A DNA stretch of 64,000 bases from Paracyclopina nana. Taxonomy: Eukaryota > Arthropoda > Copepoda > Cyclopoida > Cyclopettidae. The notes under the pieces are model-generated. The model did no database searches, was not told the origin of the DNA, and saw nothing but the letters and a program-made list of their open reading frames with translations. Shown here in pieces: positions 13,251-23,100 of the stretch. The position numbers were made by a program, and so were the translations under genes. Within the stretch, counting starts at the first letter, position 1; each line of letters opens with the position of its first letter. The DNA is taken from positions 6,758,001 to 6,822,000 of the forward strand of contig JAGUCH010000003.1 of NCBI GenBank assembly GCA_019096065.1, given 5' to 3'.

Positions 13251-13649
13251 TTTTGTACGTTTCGGCCAAATCAAAATTCGTCATTTTTCACTTTTTTGGC
13301 TCAATACTAGCAGTTTATGCTCCAACAGACCCAAATTAATACTTTATTTGCGGTAGCGGTATCATACCGTAGAAACAAGCGGGTCGAGAAGTGACCCGGT
13401 CAAGTTTGTTAAAAGCCTCAATAAAAAATCAAAAGCAAAAAAAAATGGCTCAAAAGTCCACTTTTAGGCAAAAAAGATCAATGTTTTTTAAATAACTCCT
13501 TTTTGAAGTTATTTCTTCCCATTTATGCTTTTGAGCTTATGTTTTAGTTCTTTAGAAGGACCACAATTAGACCCAAAATGAACATCCCATTTTCCGAAAA
13601 AATAGAATAACAAAAATAAGCCTAAGTTGTGGGGTCATGAGTGGTCTTC
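13251..13649. other. Non-coding AT-rich gap
   Basis: Poly-A-rich sequence (AAAAATCAAAAGCAAAAAAA and similar) between the fold-back repeat and the YqaJ remnants. No gene is supported. Confidence 0.35.
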
Positions 13650-14340
13650 AATAAAATCAAGTCCAAAGTGGAGCAAAAGTCTCATGACCAAGGATTAAAG
13701 TGGAACTGATTGCATTTTTTTGCGACTTTATCTGTTTGAAGAAGTCAAAAAGTCGAAATTTGCCATGTTTAGAAAGCTCCGCCATAGAAGCTACGATTTG
13801 ACGGAAAAATTCATAACGTACAAAAAAAAGTCTGATTGGCCCTGTGTGGGTTGATGTGCCCAGTAACAAACATTGTCACTTGTATTTGAGTGAAGTATGG
13901 ATCAGACTTCTTGAGAGCACCATTAATGATGTAGGGGACATCTTTTTCTCTCTGTGAGTAAGGGGACTTGATCTCAAAAAGTACCAAATTGCCTTGGTCA
14001 TCAAGGAAAAGTCCATCAGGACTAGCTGAAAGCCAGCTCTTTTTTGGCTTCACCACCATTCCACAAAGCTCAACTTTGTTTTGAGTGACTAGGCATTACT
14101 TATCTCGAGCTTCTTTTTCAAGCTGCATGCCATACTTGATGGCTCCAATGCCTTCCAGTGACTTGTTGCTACTAAAATAGCCTAATCTGGTGTGGTCAGT
14201 TCTTTCACGAAAAATTTTGTGGGCTTTTGATCCTGTCACTCTTAGTCTTCTTGCGAACCTCCACAGAGACGATTCTGATATTGAATCATGGTTAATCCAC
14301 ACAGTTTTTAGCTTTCTCGTGAATGAGCTGAACATTTGAG
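13650..14340 (-). pseudogene. Decayed YqaJ-type nuclease domain, transposon-derived
   Basis: Two minus-strand frames (14335-14096 and 14059-13811) carry pieces of a YqaJ-like exonuclease domain in the correct order. The first piece has RRLRVTGSKAHKIFRER and an EGIGAIKYGMQLEKEA helix. The second has KKSWLSASPDGLF, the catalytic-type pair SPDG and FEIKSP, and a YFTQIQVTMFVTG strand. In the family the D and E-x-K residues bind metal for DNA cleavage. The two frames are separated by a stop with no plausible intron, and the reading frame is lost again after FVTG, so I treat it as a pseudogene. Nearby remnants at 15070-15570 probably belong to the same decayed element. Confidence 0.55.
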
Positions 14341-15069
14341 AAGTAAAACTCTCTTCTTGAGATAAATCACGAAAAATGTGGCGAATGAATTATCCTCATG
14401 AAAAATTATGCTACATATCCAGCTGGCAAGTTACTGTGCTGTGGCTTTTCTTTAACAGCAGTCTTGTGACCACTTGTGACCACAGGCTGAAAAGAAAAGA
14501 TTTAATGGCTACATGATTTTCAGACATATGATAGTAAATATTACCTTTAAGCTACAAATTCTGAAGAGGGGATTTGTTGTATTCCCTGCTTTAAGCATGT
14601 ACTGATGTTGCTCTTGCTTTGCTTCCTCTGTTGCATTATGAAATGAGTGCCCTTGTGTTTTTTCTTTGAGTTTGAAGATTTCTTCAAGATCTTCACCCTT
14701 TGGGTACATCTGCCTTCCTTTTTGAGAGGGGTCATTGAATTTTCACTTGGCTCAACTCAGTTGGTGCCAAAGAGGCTGTAGAAGGTGCGAACTTTCAGGT
14801 ATTGTGCACCTTTCTTGATTCTGGATATGGACTTTTTTATTTGGTATCATATTTATAGTATCAATATAATTTATTCCACCAGGAGACAGGCATCAGGGCA
14901 TATTTTCTCAACATAGGCTGTTATTGCCAAAGCAATATTGTTCATTGTCATCTTCTTTGGTTGGGGAATAGAAAATGCATAATTCAGGCATTTTCACCAA
15001 GTTTGACTTTTCAAGTGAGAAGAATTGAGAGGTTCTTTTCTTCTGTTGGCTCTTGAAGTCTGCAGCCAA
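14341..15069. other. Gap with no supported gene
   Basis: AT-rich sequence between two decayed coding remnants. The short Lys/Gln-rich minus-strand frames around 14509-14735 have no recognisable domain and may be further remains of the same element. Confidence 0.3.
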
Positions 15070-15570
15070 GTTGCAAATGCTAAATCCACATGCCTAGAAT
15101 ATACTATATTCTAATAAATGTAATTTTTTTCAGTAAAGAAATTACCTCCAAAAGGTGGGCAAGCTCATCTTGCTTCTCTGAGCTGACTATGGCAAGCAAG
15201 GTTCAAGGTCCTCTTGGATCTCTTCCAATGCTTCTTGATCTCCTTTGTCATCAACTTTTGCTTTTTAGAGTCTCAGAAGATATTTGGCGAATATTCCTTT
15301 TACCTAGAAAAGACAATTTATGTAGAAGAGTCTCTGAGAACCATCATAATTTTTGGGCGATCTCAACAGCCTTGCAACATCAGGTGCCTTGCTTTTTCTG
15401 CCAGTTGACTGGCCTAAGTGGCCTTGGTTGAAGATTTCAAACATAAAAGCCTCCTGATTTTTGGTGAAAACAGTGTGAGCCTTTCTTTTGGGCAAGGCAA
15501 ATCCACTTCTGAATTTTTCCCTTTCAAACAAATATTTGTTGGGAAGATCATGGGTCAAGAAGTCAAACAC
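15070..15570 (-). pseudogene. Degenerate transposon-derived coding remnant
   Basis: A minus-strand frame from 15570 contains GFALPKRKAHTVFTKNQEAF followed by FEIFNQGHLGQSTGRK and APDVARLLRS. These resemble the C-terminal segment found in many animal transposon-encoded zinc-finger proteins. Downstream of 15304 the likely continuation (KAKVDDKGDQEALEEIQEDL) is broken by at least three in-frame stops. I cannot assign a family with certainty. The link to the YqaJ remnant is by proximity and strand only. Confidence 0.35.
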
Positions 15571-15668
15571 CTCAATTTGTTGAATGGAATCCCCATTGTT
15601 GTGTTAATAAAAAACTCCCATCTCACAGAAACTAAAGAAAGCAATAAGAAGCACTGTTTTGTTCTTCT

Positions 15669-15674
15669 TTTATT
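15669..15674 (-). terminator. Poly(A) signal at the end of the RNF7-DPH1 cluster
   Basis: TTTATT reads AATAAA on the minus strand, 42 nt beyond the stop of the small secreted-protein gene, the last member of the cluster. Confidence 0.45.
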
Positions 15675-15715
15675 AGATAGCAGAACATAAGATTTGAGGC
15701 TCATGCAGCCTTTCA

Positions 15716-16309
15716 TTAAAACTCCGACTGGATTTGTCCACTGCATAAAGAGTACTTTGCAATGCAAGTTTCATTGGAGAAGAGCGCACCATCAATCACT
15801 TGGAGGCTTTCCCAATCGTGCAGAATGGGAAGCACATTCACCATCAGGCTAAAGGCCCATGTCACGAGCGGGTAGAGGACCTGAGTGGCCTTGGACACCA
15901 GGCAAACCAGCTTTTTTCTGCAGTCCTCCCGGTCTTACCAAAAAAAGAGTATTATTGGTTATGTACAATTTTTTTGATTTCCTATACCCAAAATTGCTCC
16001 ATAGGTGGTGGCTCCAATGTCGCCCAAGGCTGGTGCAATTGAGGATGGTACTGACCTCCTCTTACGAGCTTGTCCTCCATCTTCTATGTTTACTGGAAAG
16101 AGGTCCTGGAAAAAGGCATGAGTGACAAAGCGAGCCAACCAGCCAAACGCCTCTTCACGCAGGACTCGCATTTGCCTACGTTGCTCGTCCTCTCTGGGTA
16201 CCAGTGGCGAAGAGGCCACCACTTGGTTTGTCAATGCATCCGGCCCAAAATCTTGGAAACCAGAGGATGCAACGAAAAGGGAAACTAAATACAGCAGCCA
16301 AAAGACCAT
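15716..16309 (-). CDS. Small secreted protein of unknown function
   Basis: Two exons, complement join(15716-15933, 15988-16309), give 540 nt and 179 residues with a 54-nt GT-AG intron. The N-terminus is a clear signal peptide (MVFWLLYLVSLFVASSG). A basic site, ARKRRS near residue 84, could be cut by furin-like proteases. The second exon contains Cys residues spaced as DCRKKLVCL and later ETCIAKYSLC, with a hydrophobic LYPLVTWAFSLMVNVLPIL stretch. The spacing faintly recalls arthropod secreted DM4/12-like proteins, but I do not recognise the family. The ATG lies only 50 nt downstream of the DPH1 stop on the same strand. A strong acceptor-like tract (TTTACTACTTTCTCAG) ends 26 nt before it. Confidence 0.65.
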
Positions 16310-16359
16310 TTTTCACTCGGCTTCAATACAAATGGCTGAGAAAGTAGTAAACAAAGGAG

Positions 16360-17662
16360 TCAGCTCTCTTTATTGCACTTGCAGTCAGCACACTTTTTCT
16401 TCTCATTCTCCTCCTCCTTTTTGGGAGGCTTGTGGTTGGGTGTCCAGGGCCCTCTGCTGTCGTAGGCATAAAAGTCCATTGGGTAGTTTGGGTCGTTGTC
16501 ACACCACAAGTCGTCCTCACTCAGAGCCACGGAGGCCTCAAACGGTGTGAGCAGAGGCTTGCTGAAGGCTAGGCCCCAATCAATGGAGAGCCGTGGACAA
16601 GCTATTTGCACCCAAGCATCCACTCTGGAGTCCATCAGAGCCAACTTTTGCGGAAAGATTTCAGAGAGGAGCAGACACATAACTTGGCGCCCAGACGACT
16701 CTATTTTAGCCTCAAGAAGCTTCAGAATCTTTGGATGGCCTTGTCTGCCGAGCGTGCCAAGGATCACACCCCACGTCTTGCCCTCCCTCGCCCGTTTTAT
16801 GGCACCCTTTCACATTGAGCAAAGCTGCTCCTGGTCATAGTACTCCCTACTCAGAACCTTGTTGTATGGGTCATATCTGAACACCTGCAGGCCTGGATTG
16901 GCAATCATAGCCGACTCCAAATGAAAGCGTCCATCGCCCAAATAGACAAGGAAATCCACATCCTTAACATCAGGGGGCGACGTACAACCCAGTATCTCAC
17001 CAGGAGAAAGTGGCTTCACATGTGGCACTGTCAGCTCAGAGGATACAACCTGCAGAGTGGCAGCAAATTGAATTGTGCTGACAAGGGCCAACTTGGGCAA
17101 TGGAGTGGCATCTGTAAGAACGCTTTAAGCTTCCAGTCTATTTACTAGCAAAATGCACATGATACATACCTTTGATAAAGTTCAGATGAACCGTTTCGAT
17201 GAAATGATGTGGATCAATTTTGATGTCCACAAAGATGTAGAGCATCTTGATTCCGGCTGTGCAGTCAATGGGAATGAGACAACTATGACCATAATGCACG
17301 AGCAGTTCACAGCCAAGGGCTCTCGCTGAAAAGTCATCGACACAGCATGCACCATAGGTGACATCAGCCATGATAACAGCTTCAGCTCCGGTGTGCTTTT
17401 CAATTATATCTGCCAATGTTGTGGCAAACAGGGCAAGGCCTTCAGGCAATTGCAAGGCAACTCTACGTGCATTCAAGGACTTGACTCTCCAAATTGTCTT
17501 GGGCACTTCAAAGTTGTAGTTTTGAGGCAACACAAGCATGTCCTGGGCCAGAGCTGGGTTGTTCAAAATGTCATTAGGAACTCTGCTTGTGGTCTTGGCG
17601 CTTTTCCCATACTTTTTCCGTGTCGGATTGGCTTTGACCACAACTGGTCCATCCATCATCAT
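16360..17662 (-). CDS. dph1: Diphthamide biosynthesis protein 1 (DPH1), with an in-frame TGA
   Basis: Two exons, complement join(16360-17111, 17170-17662), total 1245 nt. The product is the DPH1 subunit of the radical-SAM-like DPH1-DPH2 enzyme that transfers a 3-amino-3-carboxypropyl group to the eEF2 histidine, the first step of diphthamide synthesis. The 4Fe-4S cysteine contexts are all present: [18 protein letters not shown] and [13 protein letters not shown]. Also present are [29 protein letters not shown] and LGTLGRQG. A single TGA at about 16814-16816 interrupts the frame just after EQLCSM, at a position where relatives usually carry arginine. Homology continues on both sides in the same frame. 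The start chosen is the first ATG of MMMDG, because an acceptor-like TTCATTCTAG ends 11 nt upstream; ATG 17689 is an alternative. AATAAA is embedded in the last codons. Confidence 0.85.
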
Positions 17663-17703
17663 CACAATTTGCTCTAGAATGAATGGCATAAAGTCACAAG
17701 CAT

Positions 17704-18642
17704 TCAATGGTTAAAATCAATGAACATGTTGTAGTTGATATGGACCCAGCAAATGTAAAACTCAATTTTCTTTGCTGCCAAAGCGGCTCGTTTTTTGCCC
17801 TTGGTGGCACGAAGCAAGTCGTTTCGCAAGTCAGAGAGAGCTGCCAGCACATAGGCATTGTCTTTGTTGCCCTCTCCTGGGCCACGGACAATGCAAAGGA
17901 CATCGTGTTTGGCCAAATTGGACGCTTCCGGATCACCAAGCCTTGAGAATGCAGAAGCGATTGCAGCCTCTGAAGAGGGGAAGTTTTTCCCCTCGCTAAG
18001 GTTGGCTGACACGTGGAGGGCCAAAGTGGCTAATTGGCCAGCCTTTCTGCAGGAGGACAGAGCACGGTAGGCGTATGCGTACGCGAGGAGACAATTAATG
18101 ACATTGTTTTTCACCTCAGGCGCGCTACGCCTGGTGTCAATGGGGGGAGCGGGCTGATAGCAGGGAGGCAACTTTGGGTGCAACTCAACCACACTGTCGA
18201 CCTCCTGCACCTTCCTGGGTGGATGAAACACTTGCCACCAGAGCTGCTCAGCTTGACGCTCCGTCGTCGGCACCAGGTCATGAATAGTCCCAGACTTGAG
18301 TTGGGCAAAGAAGTCCCTCTTCTCACTGAGCGTAAGAGCCTCCCACACTTGATGGGCGTCATCAAGGTCGATGCCCTCGAGTCGGTCAGCCAAGTCTTCG
18401 TCATCATCTGAGTCCTCAAGGTTGCTCCTTTGCAGGGCTTGCAAGGTTTTGCGCGTTGACACTTGGTCGACATGTGGCAGCGAAGACTTGAGGTGGCCTT
18501 GGACGCAGCCTTTGAAGAAGGACTCTGAGCACTGCCGGTGTGACAGGCTCTGGTAGCACTGGATGCCGCAGTAGGGTGTGTTGCAGCGAGGACAAGTGTA
18601 CTTGGCCCTAGCTGCCCTGGGGCAAAAGTGGCATGCAGCCAT
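17704..18642 (-). CDS. ZNHIT2: Zinc finger HIT domain-containing protein 2 (ZNHIT2)
   Basis: This is a single-exon 312-residue protein. The N-terminal zf-HIT module (about 4-40) shows CHFC, CPRCNTPYCG and the closing CYQSLSHRQC set of Cys/His ligands. An acidic stretch (SDDDEDLADRLEG) leads into the helical C-terminal part, with LTLSEKRDFFAQLKSG, EQLWWQVFHPP and a Cys/Ala-rich helical block. In the family, ZNHIT2 links the R2TP/RUVBL chaperone complex to U5 snRNP assembly. Its ATG (18640-18642) starts one nucleotide after the RNF7 stop codon (18644-18646), and its own stop is about 41 nt before the chosen DPH1 start. The three probably share a transcript or are processed from one precursor. 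Confidence 0.85.
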   Translation of the reverse strand: MAACHFCPRAARAKYTCPRCNTPYCGIQCYQSLSHRQCSESFFKGCVQGHLKSSLPHVDQVSTRKTLQALQRSNLEDSDDDEDLADRLEGIDLDDAHQVWEALTLSEKRDFFAQLKSGTIHDLVPTTERQAEQLWWQVFHPPRKVQEVDSVVELHPKLPPCYQPAPPIDTRRSAPEVKNNVINCLLAYAYAYRALSSCRKAGQLATLALHVSANLSEGKNFPSSEAAIASAFSRLGDPEASNLAKHDVLCIVRGPGEGNKDNAYVLAALSDLRNDLLRATKGKKRAALAAKKIEFYICWVHINYNMFIDFNH

Positions 18643-18643
18643 T

Positions 18644-18955
18644 TTACTTTCCCAGCTTCTGGACGGTCCACTCTTGCTGGCACAACGGGCAACGGTTGCT
18701 CTGCTTGATCCACAAGCTCATGCAGCACTGGTGGAAGCTGTGGTTGCACTCCCCCCACACGACCACACAGTCTTTGGCGGCCCTAGAGTCAGCCTTGGAT
18801 TCAGCTTGACACCTCAAACAAGCGTCCATCACCTGGACGCGACAAATGGCACACGTGTCACATTCCACATCCCAGCTCCACATAGCCACAAGGTTGACTT
18901 TCTTCAAATTGAATAACTTCCCCTCGTCGGCCTCTTTGTTGCTTCCAGATGACAT
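18644..18955 (-). CDS. RNF7: RING-box protein 2 (RNF7/Rbx2/SAG)
   Basis: This is a single-exon 103-residue protein. Rbx2 is the RING-H2 subunit of CUL5-type cullin-RING E3 ligases: it binds the cullin by its N-terminal strand and recruits ubiquitin- or NEDD8-loaded E2. The cullin-binding strand is visible as VNLVAMWSWDVE. It is followed by CDTCAICRVQVMDACLRC, then VVWGECNHSFHQCCMSLW and NRCPLCQQEW, giving the complete ligand set of the RING-H2 fold. A C-terminal VQKLGK tail matches the family, and length is normal. The start was set at the ATG of MSSGSNKEADEG; the frame upstream lacks conservation. The one-nucleotide gap to ZNHIT2 is remarkable. Confidence 0.95.
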   Translation of the reverse strand: MSSGSNKEADEGKLFNLKKVNLVAMWSWDVECDTCAICRVQVMDACLRCQAESKADSRAAKDCVVVWGECNHSFHQCCMSLWIKQSNRCPLCQQEWTVQKLGK

Positions 18956-19260
18956 ACTTCTGTCGCAAATTTCGGCGCCCCAATGAAATGAAAATAAACC
19001 AGCTGTTGCAACGGATCGCAACTGTAAGTCGAGCCAATTTAAAGTCGGGTAACATTGCAATGAGAACCCAAAATCTGTGGTAATGTTAATTCAACTGAAT
19101 ATCAGAGAGAGCAGCAATCTTGACTAGCTGAGATCAACGCAAGCCTTCATCAATTTGCTAAGGTCGAACTTGTCAACTTTGCGAGATGGAGTGATAGATT
19201 TCCTAGAAATCCCGCTACCTTTGACTCCGACAAGGACTTACATTTATATAAGTCTCTGAA

Positions 19261-19991
19261 TAGAGTGAGAAACATGAGTGAAATAGAATTGTCATGATTT
19301 AAAACTTTGTAAAAACAACCGTTTGTAAAGTTTTAACATTTTATCATGCCTTAATTGTGAGCTTTTTTTAAATTGAACTTTATCTAAAAGGACCATTTGT
19401 TTGTCTTTTCTTTCAGTGAGAGTGCGATTTTACTCTAAGACTGTATTGCTGAGTGAGTAATTCACATAAGTATCATAACAATAACATTGATGTAGGGCGA
19501 TCCCAGCGGCCTTTATGGGCAACATTTGTGATTTTCAGCTGACACTGCTCGAGCAAAAAAACTGAGTTAGCGCGTTTTTGCGACTCGTAAAGTAGTTCAA
19601 AATAAAGACCCAAGCACACAAGAGTTATCAATTTTTGTAAAGGATTACTTTATGACAGTAAAATAAAATGGTTTTAAATCTATTATACCCAAAAAAAACT
19701 TAAAACATCAAGACGTTAGAGTCCTGAAGCTATGCATTTGTAAAAACAAAGTAACCATTTACTATAGCTATTTGCCCTAAATAAAGTGGCTCGACTAATG
19801 CATACAAAATGTGATTTTGAACTCGGCTCACAAGTGTTTCTTCAAAAAACTCGGTAGATGGAGTGTCTTTGTTATGATGCTGCTGTCTATAAATCCATGA
19901 TTTAACTTAGTTAATGTCCGGTAAATCATAGCTGCCATGAATAAGGATGCCTTGTCCATTATTTTTGCGCTAAAAATGCGCTAAACGACCT
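19261..19991. repeat. Dispersed direct repeat, copy B, with an internal insertion
   Basis: 19261-19465 and 19889-19991 match copy A (12062-12344) in the same orientation and order. About 420 nt of AT-rich sequence lies between the halves, absent from copy A. Copies A and B flank the TMUB-upstream/YqaJ/RNF7-cluster block as direct repeats about 7.5 kb apart. Confidence 0.6.
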
Positions 19992-20189
19992 TGCACCATT
20001 GATCAAAGGCCCTTTGAGGCCGTACCGGTTGGCCTCTCTTTTTCAGCCCATCCTGCCCGTGGTTATCAGCTGCCATGTTGCTGGTGAGCAGCTGTGTTAG
20101 TTGCAGTCTGTAAGGAGAAAAAACTCGTAAGAAGAATCCAGCCTCAAGCATTCCACATTTCTGCTTCGGACGCCATTCCACGGCCTTTA

Positions 20190-23100
20190 ATGGCGGCTAG
20201 CTCGGCCACAATTGGCGCGATGGTCGCCAAGGCCTCTGCAGCCGCCGCAGCAGCCGCGGCAGCCTCTGTGGAGGAGGTCCTCACGCCAGAGTCCGCCGCC
20301 AGGATCTGCCAGGATGTCCAGCACATGATCGACATTAACTCTGAGCATTTGGAGCGGTTGAGGACGCCCATGGCTAACTCTTCAGGTAGGTTTGCCACGA
20401 AAAGTGTTGCAAGATCCTCCTTTCATGGTTACGTATGTGTTGCAGAGCTCACCCGGCAGGAAATTCGAACTCTGGAGGGAAAACTGATCAAACATTTTAG
20501 CAAACAGCTAGCTACTAAAGCAACACTTAGTGCACAAAAACATGGAGATGTGGCATGCATCGCTCACTACCCTTCCTTGAGCCAATGGCTCAGAGTTGTT
20601 GGCATTACCAAAGAGTCTGCGGACATTCTAGAAAGCAGAGTCAATTCTTTGGAAGCACTCAAAGAAAAGACCGATTCTGAGCTTAACCGCCTATTACTGC
20701 AGGTAAAACAACTGTTTCTACGTAGAGAAGGTTCCTGTCTTATGCTTTACTATAGGCGAGACTCAACTCCATGCAGCGGCAAGAGGACCTTAGACGCATG
20801 TCGAGAGCTTTGCACAATCTTAGAAAGTACACAGACATGCTGATTCACGGCAGCGTTCGCACAGGACACTCTATCAACGATGCCAGCAAGCTCGAGCTTC
20901 ATTGGGACTCTTGGGACACTGTGTCGAGTAAGCCAATCACCAGAGGTTGTTATGAGCCCCCTTCGTCCAAACACCGAAGCAATCAGTCTGGTCGTCGAGA
21001 AGAGTCGATATCGCCAAAGAACGAAAACATCAGTGACTCCGATTCGGGTTGGCCCACCACTCCCACTTCTAAATCCATTCCAAAAGTTGACTCTGCTGCC
21101 TCCAGTCTGAGTTCGTGCAGTTCAATTCCCCCTCCGTCGCCAGGAATAACGTTATCGCCTCCAGGGCTGTTGCCGTGGCATGAGCGCAAAATAACGCCAC
21201 CTACCACACCACCCTCGTCAGCAGTGTTAAGTAGCAAAAAAGAGGCTGCCAATTCTACGGCGAATGCCTCCTCAGCTAACTCGAGTTGTGTTGTTGGCAA
21301 CAAGTTCCCGACCACTCCGCCGCCTAAGCGGAAACACAGCACGGGGACCCAGAAGTTACCTGATTGCTCGCTAATGAAGTCAAAGTCACACGAATCTGAG
21401 CTTGTCAACAGAATCACACAGCCCACCTCCAAAGAAATCGCGATTGTCAGCTCTTTTGCCACGATGTCAACAGCCGCAAGTGGCCACTCGATTATGGAGT
21501 CCTCGAATGGAGTCCACAGTCACGGGTCATCATCCTCTTTTAGTTGCGTATCTGGAGTCGTCACTGCTACTTCGGGCTCATTCAATGTAACTTCGACCAC
21601 CTCGTCAATGTCCATGCGAACGTCTTGCTCCGATATGCCTCTAACCTCGGTTACGTCGGATCCTCCAATTTCCTCTGTTGAGCCGCCTACAATCCCCTTA
21701 TCAGGAGGTCACAAATCGGTATTCAGGCAGAAACGGCTGCAGACAGAGCCCACGCTCGACAATCTTTCTGGCCTCGACTCCTTACAGATTGTGAGCCCTA
21801 AATCGCCTCCTAACCCCTTTGACCCCACTGAACCGAACAATTTTTCCACCCTTCAGGTCCCGCCGAAATCTCCTCGCACTCCTCGAAGCATGGGACATGT
21901 CATTCGACACAGGTTCACAAAAACCTTCAAGCCGGGCAAATGTAACCACTGTGCGGAGTACATGTTCAACGGTAAGCTTACTTTTATGCTAGAAGCAAAT
22001 ATTACTACTATGTCACTATTTTCTCTACTTTTAGGCCTAAAATGCAAAGAGTGCAAATTCCGGTGCCACCGAGACTGTGAGCTACACGTGCCTCCTTCCT
22101 GTGGCCTCCCTGAAGATTTCGTCACTTTCTACATGAATCAGCTTAGCAAGGAAGGGTCCCCTATTTTACCGCCCCGTCTGCCGCCTTCGGGGTCCTCGTC
22201 TATGGGCATTTCGTCAAGCATCTCAAATTCGTCAGAGCACAATTTTATGTCAAGATATGGCGGTGGGCCAATTGGAACTGCCAGCATGGGCGGTCACAAC
22301 CCCTCAATTCACATTCCAGCTTACCCCGACTCGTCGTCAAATACATCCAGTTGCAACTCGTCGACGCCGAGCTCACCCGCCGTCATGGTCACCTCGCATC
22401 CTACACCACCCCATTCTGCTTCAGTGTATCACAACACCAGAACAAAGTTCACCTTTCCCGACCCACCAATGTCGCTGAAGCTGCACCAGGAAGCATTGGG
22501 TGCTTTTCCCACAGCTGCAGCCATGAAGGCTTCTAGCCCGAATCCGGTGATAGATTCTGTCAAGTCGTATGACAGCGACAAAACTCTTTCGGGTGAGTAG
22601 ATAGCAGCGCCATGTGATTATTTTTATGTAGCCAGAGTTATGCTGGTTTCTTAAAGGGTCTGGTACTTCAGGATCTTCGGGATCGGCTGGAACGGCGTAC
22701 AGACTTGACAGCCAAGATTCGACCGCCTCAGTTGATGATACTGGTGGATCTTGGATGGCCACAAGACAGACCTCCATATCAATGAGGGAATGGGATATTC
22801 CGTACGAAGAGTTGAAAATTGGAGACAAAATTGGCTCAGGACGCTTTTCTACGGGTAGGTGTTGCAGCGACGTCATTGTAAGACTCCAATACTTATTTTT
22901 TCATTTTCCAGTGCACAAGGGACAATGGCATGGAGACGTTGCTGTGAAAATTCTCGACATGGAGAATATTGAAGAGGAGGCTACTCTGGAAGCCTTTAGG
23001 CTCGACGTAGCTACCTTTCGCAAAACGCGTCATGAAAATGTTATCCTTTTTATGGGTGCTTGTATGAACCCACCGAAGCTTGCCATCGTCACGAGCCTGT

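Noticed and set aside
20225-20275. GCAGCC-rich stretch in KSR as another member of the CAG palindrome family
   Set aside because: It is a degenerate poly-Ala repeat without a perfect palindrome around a CAG centre.
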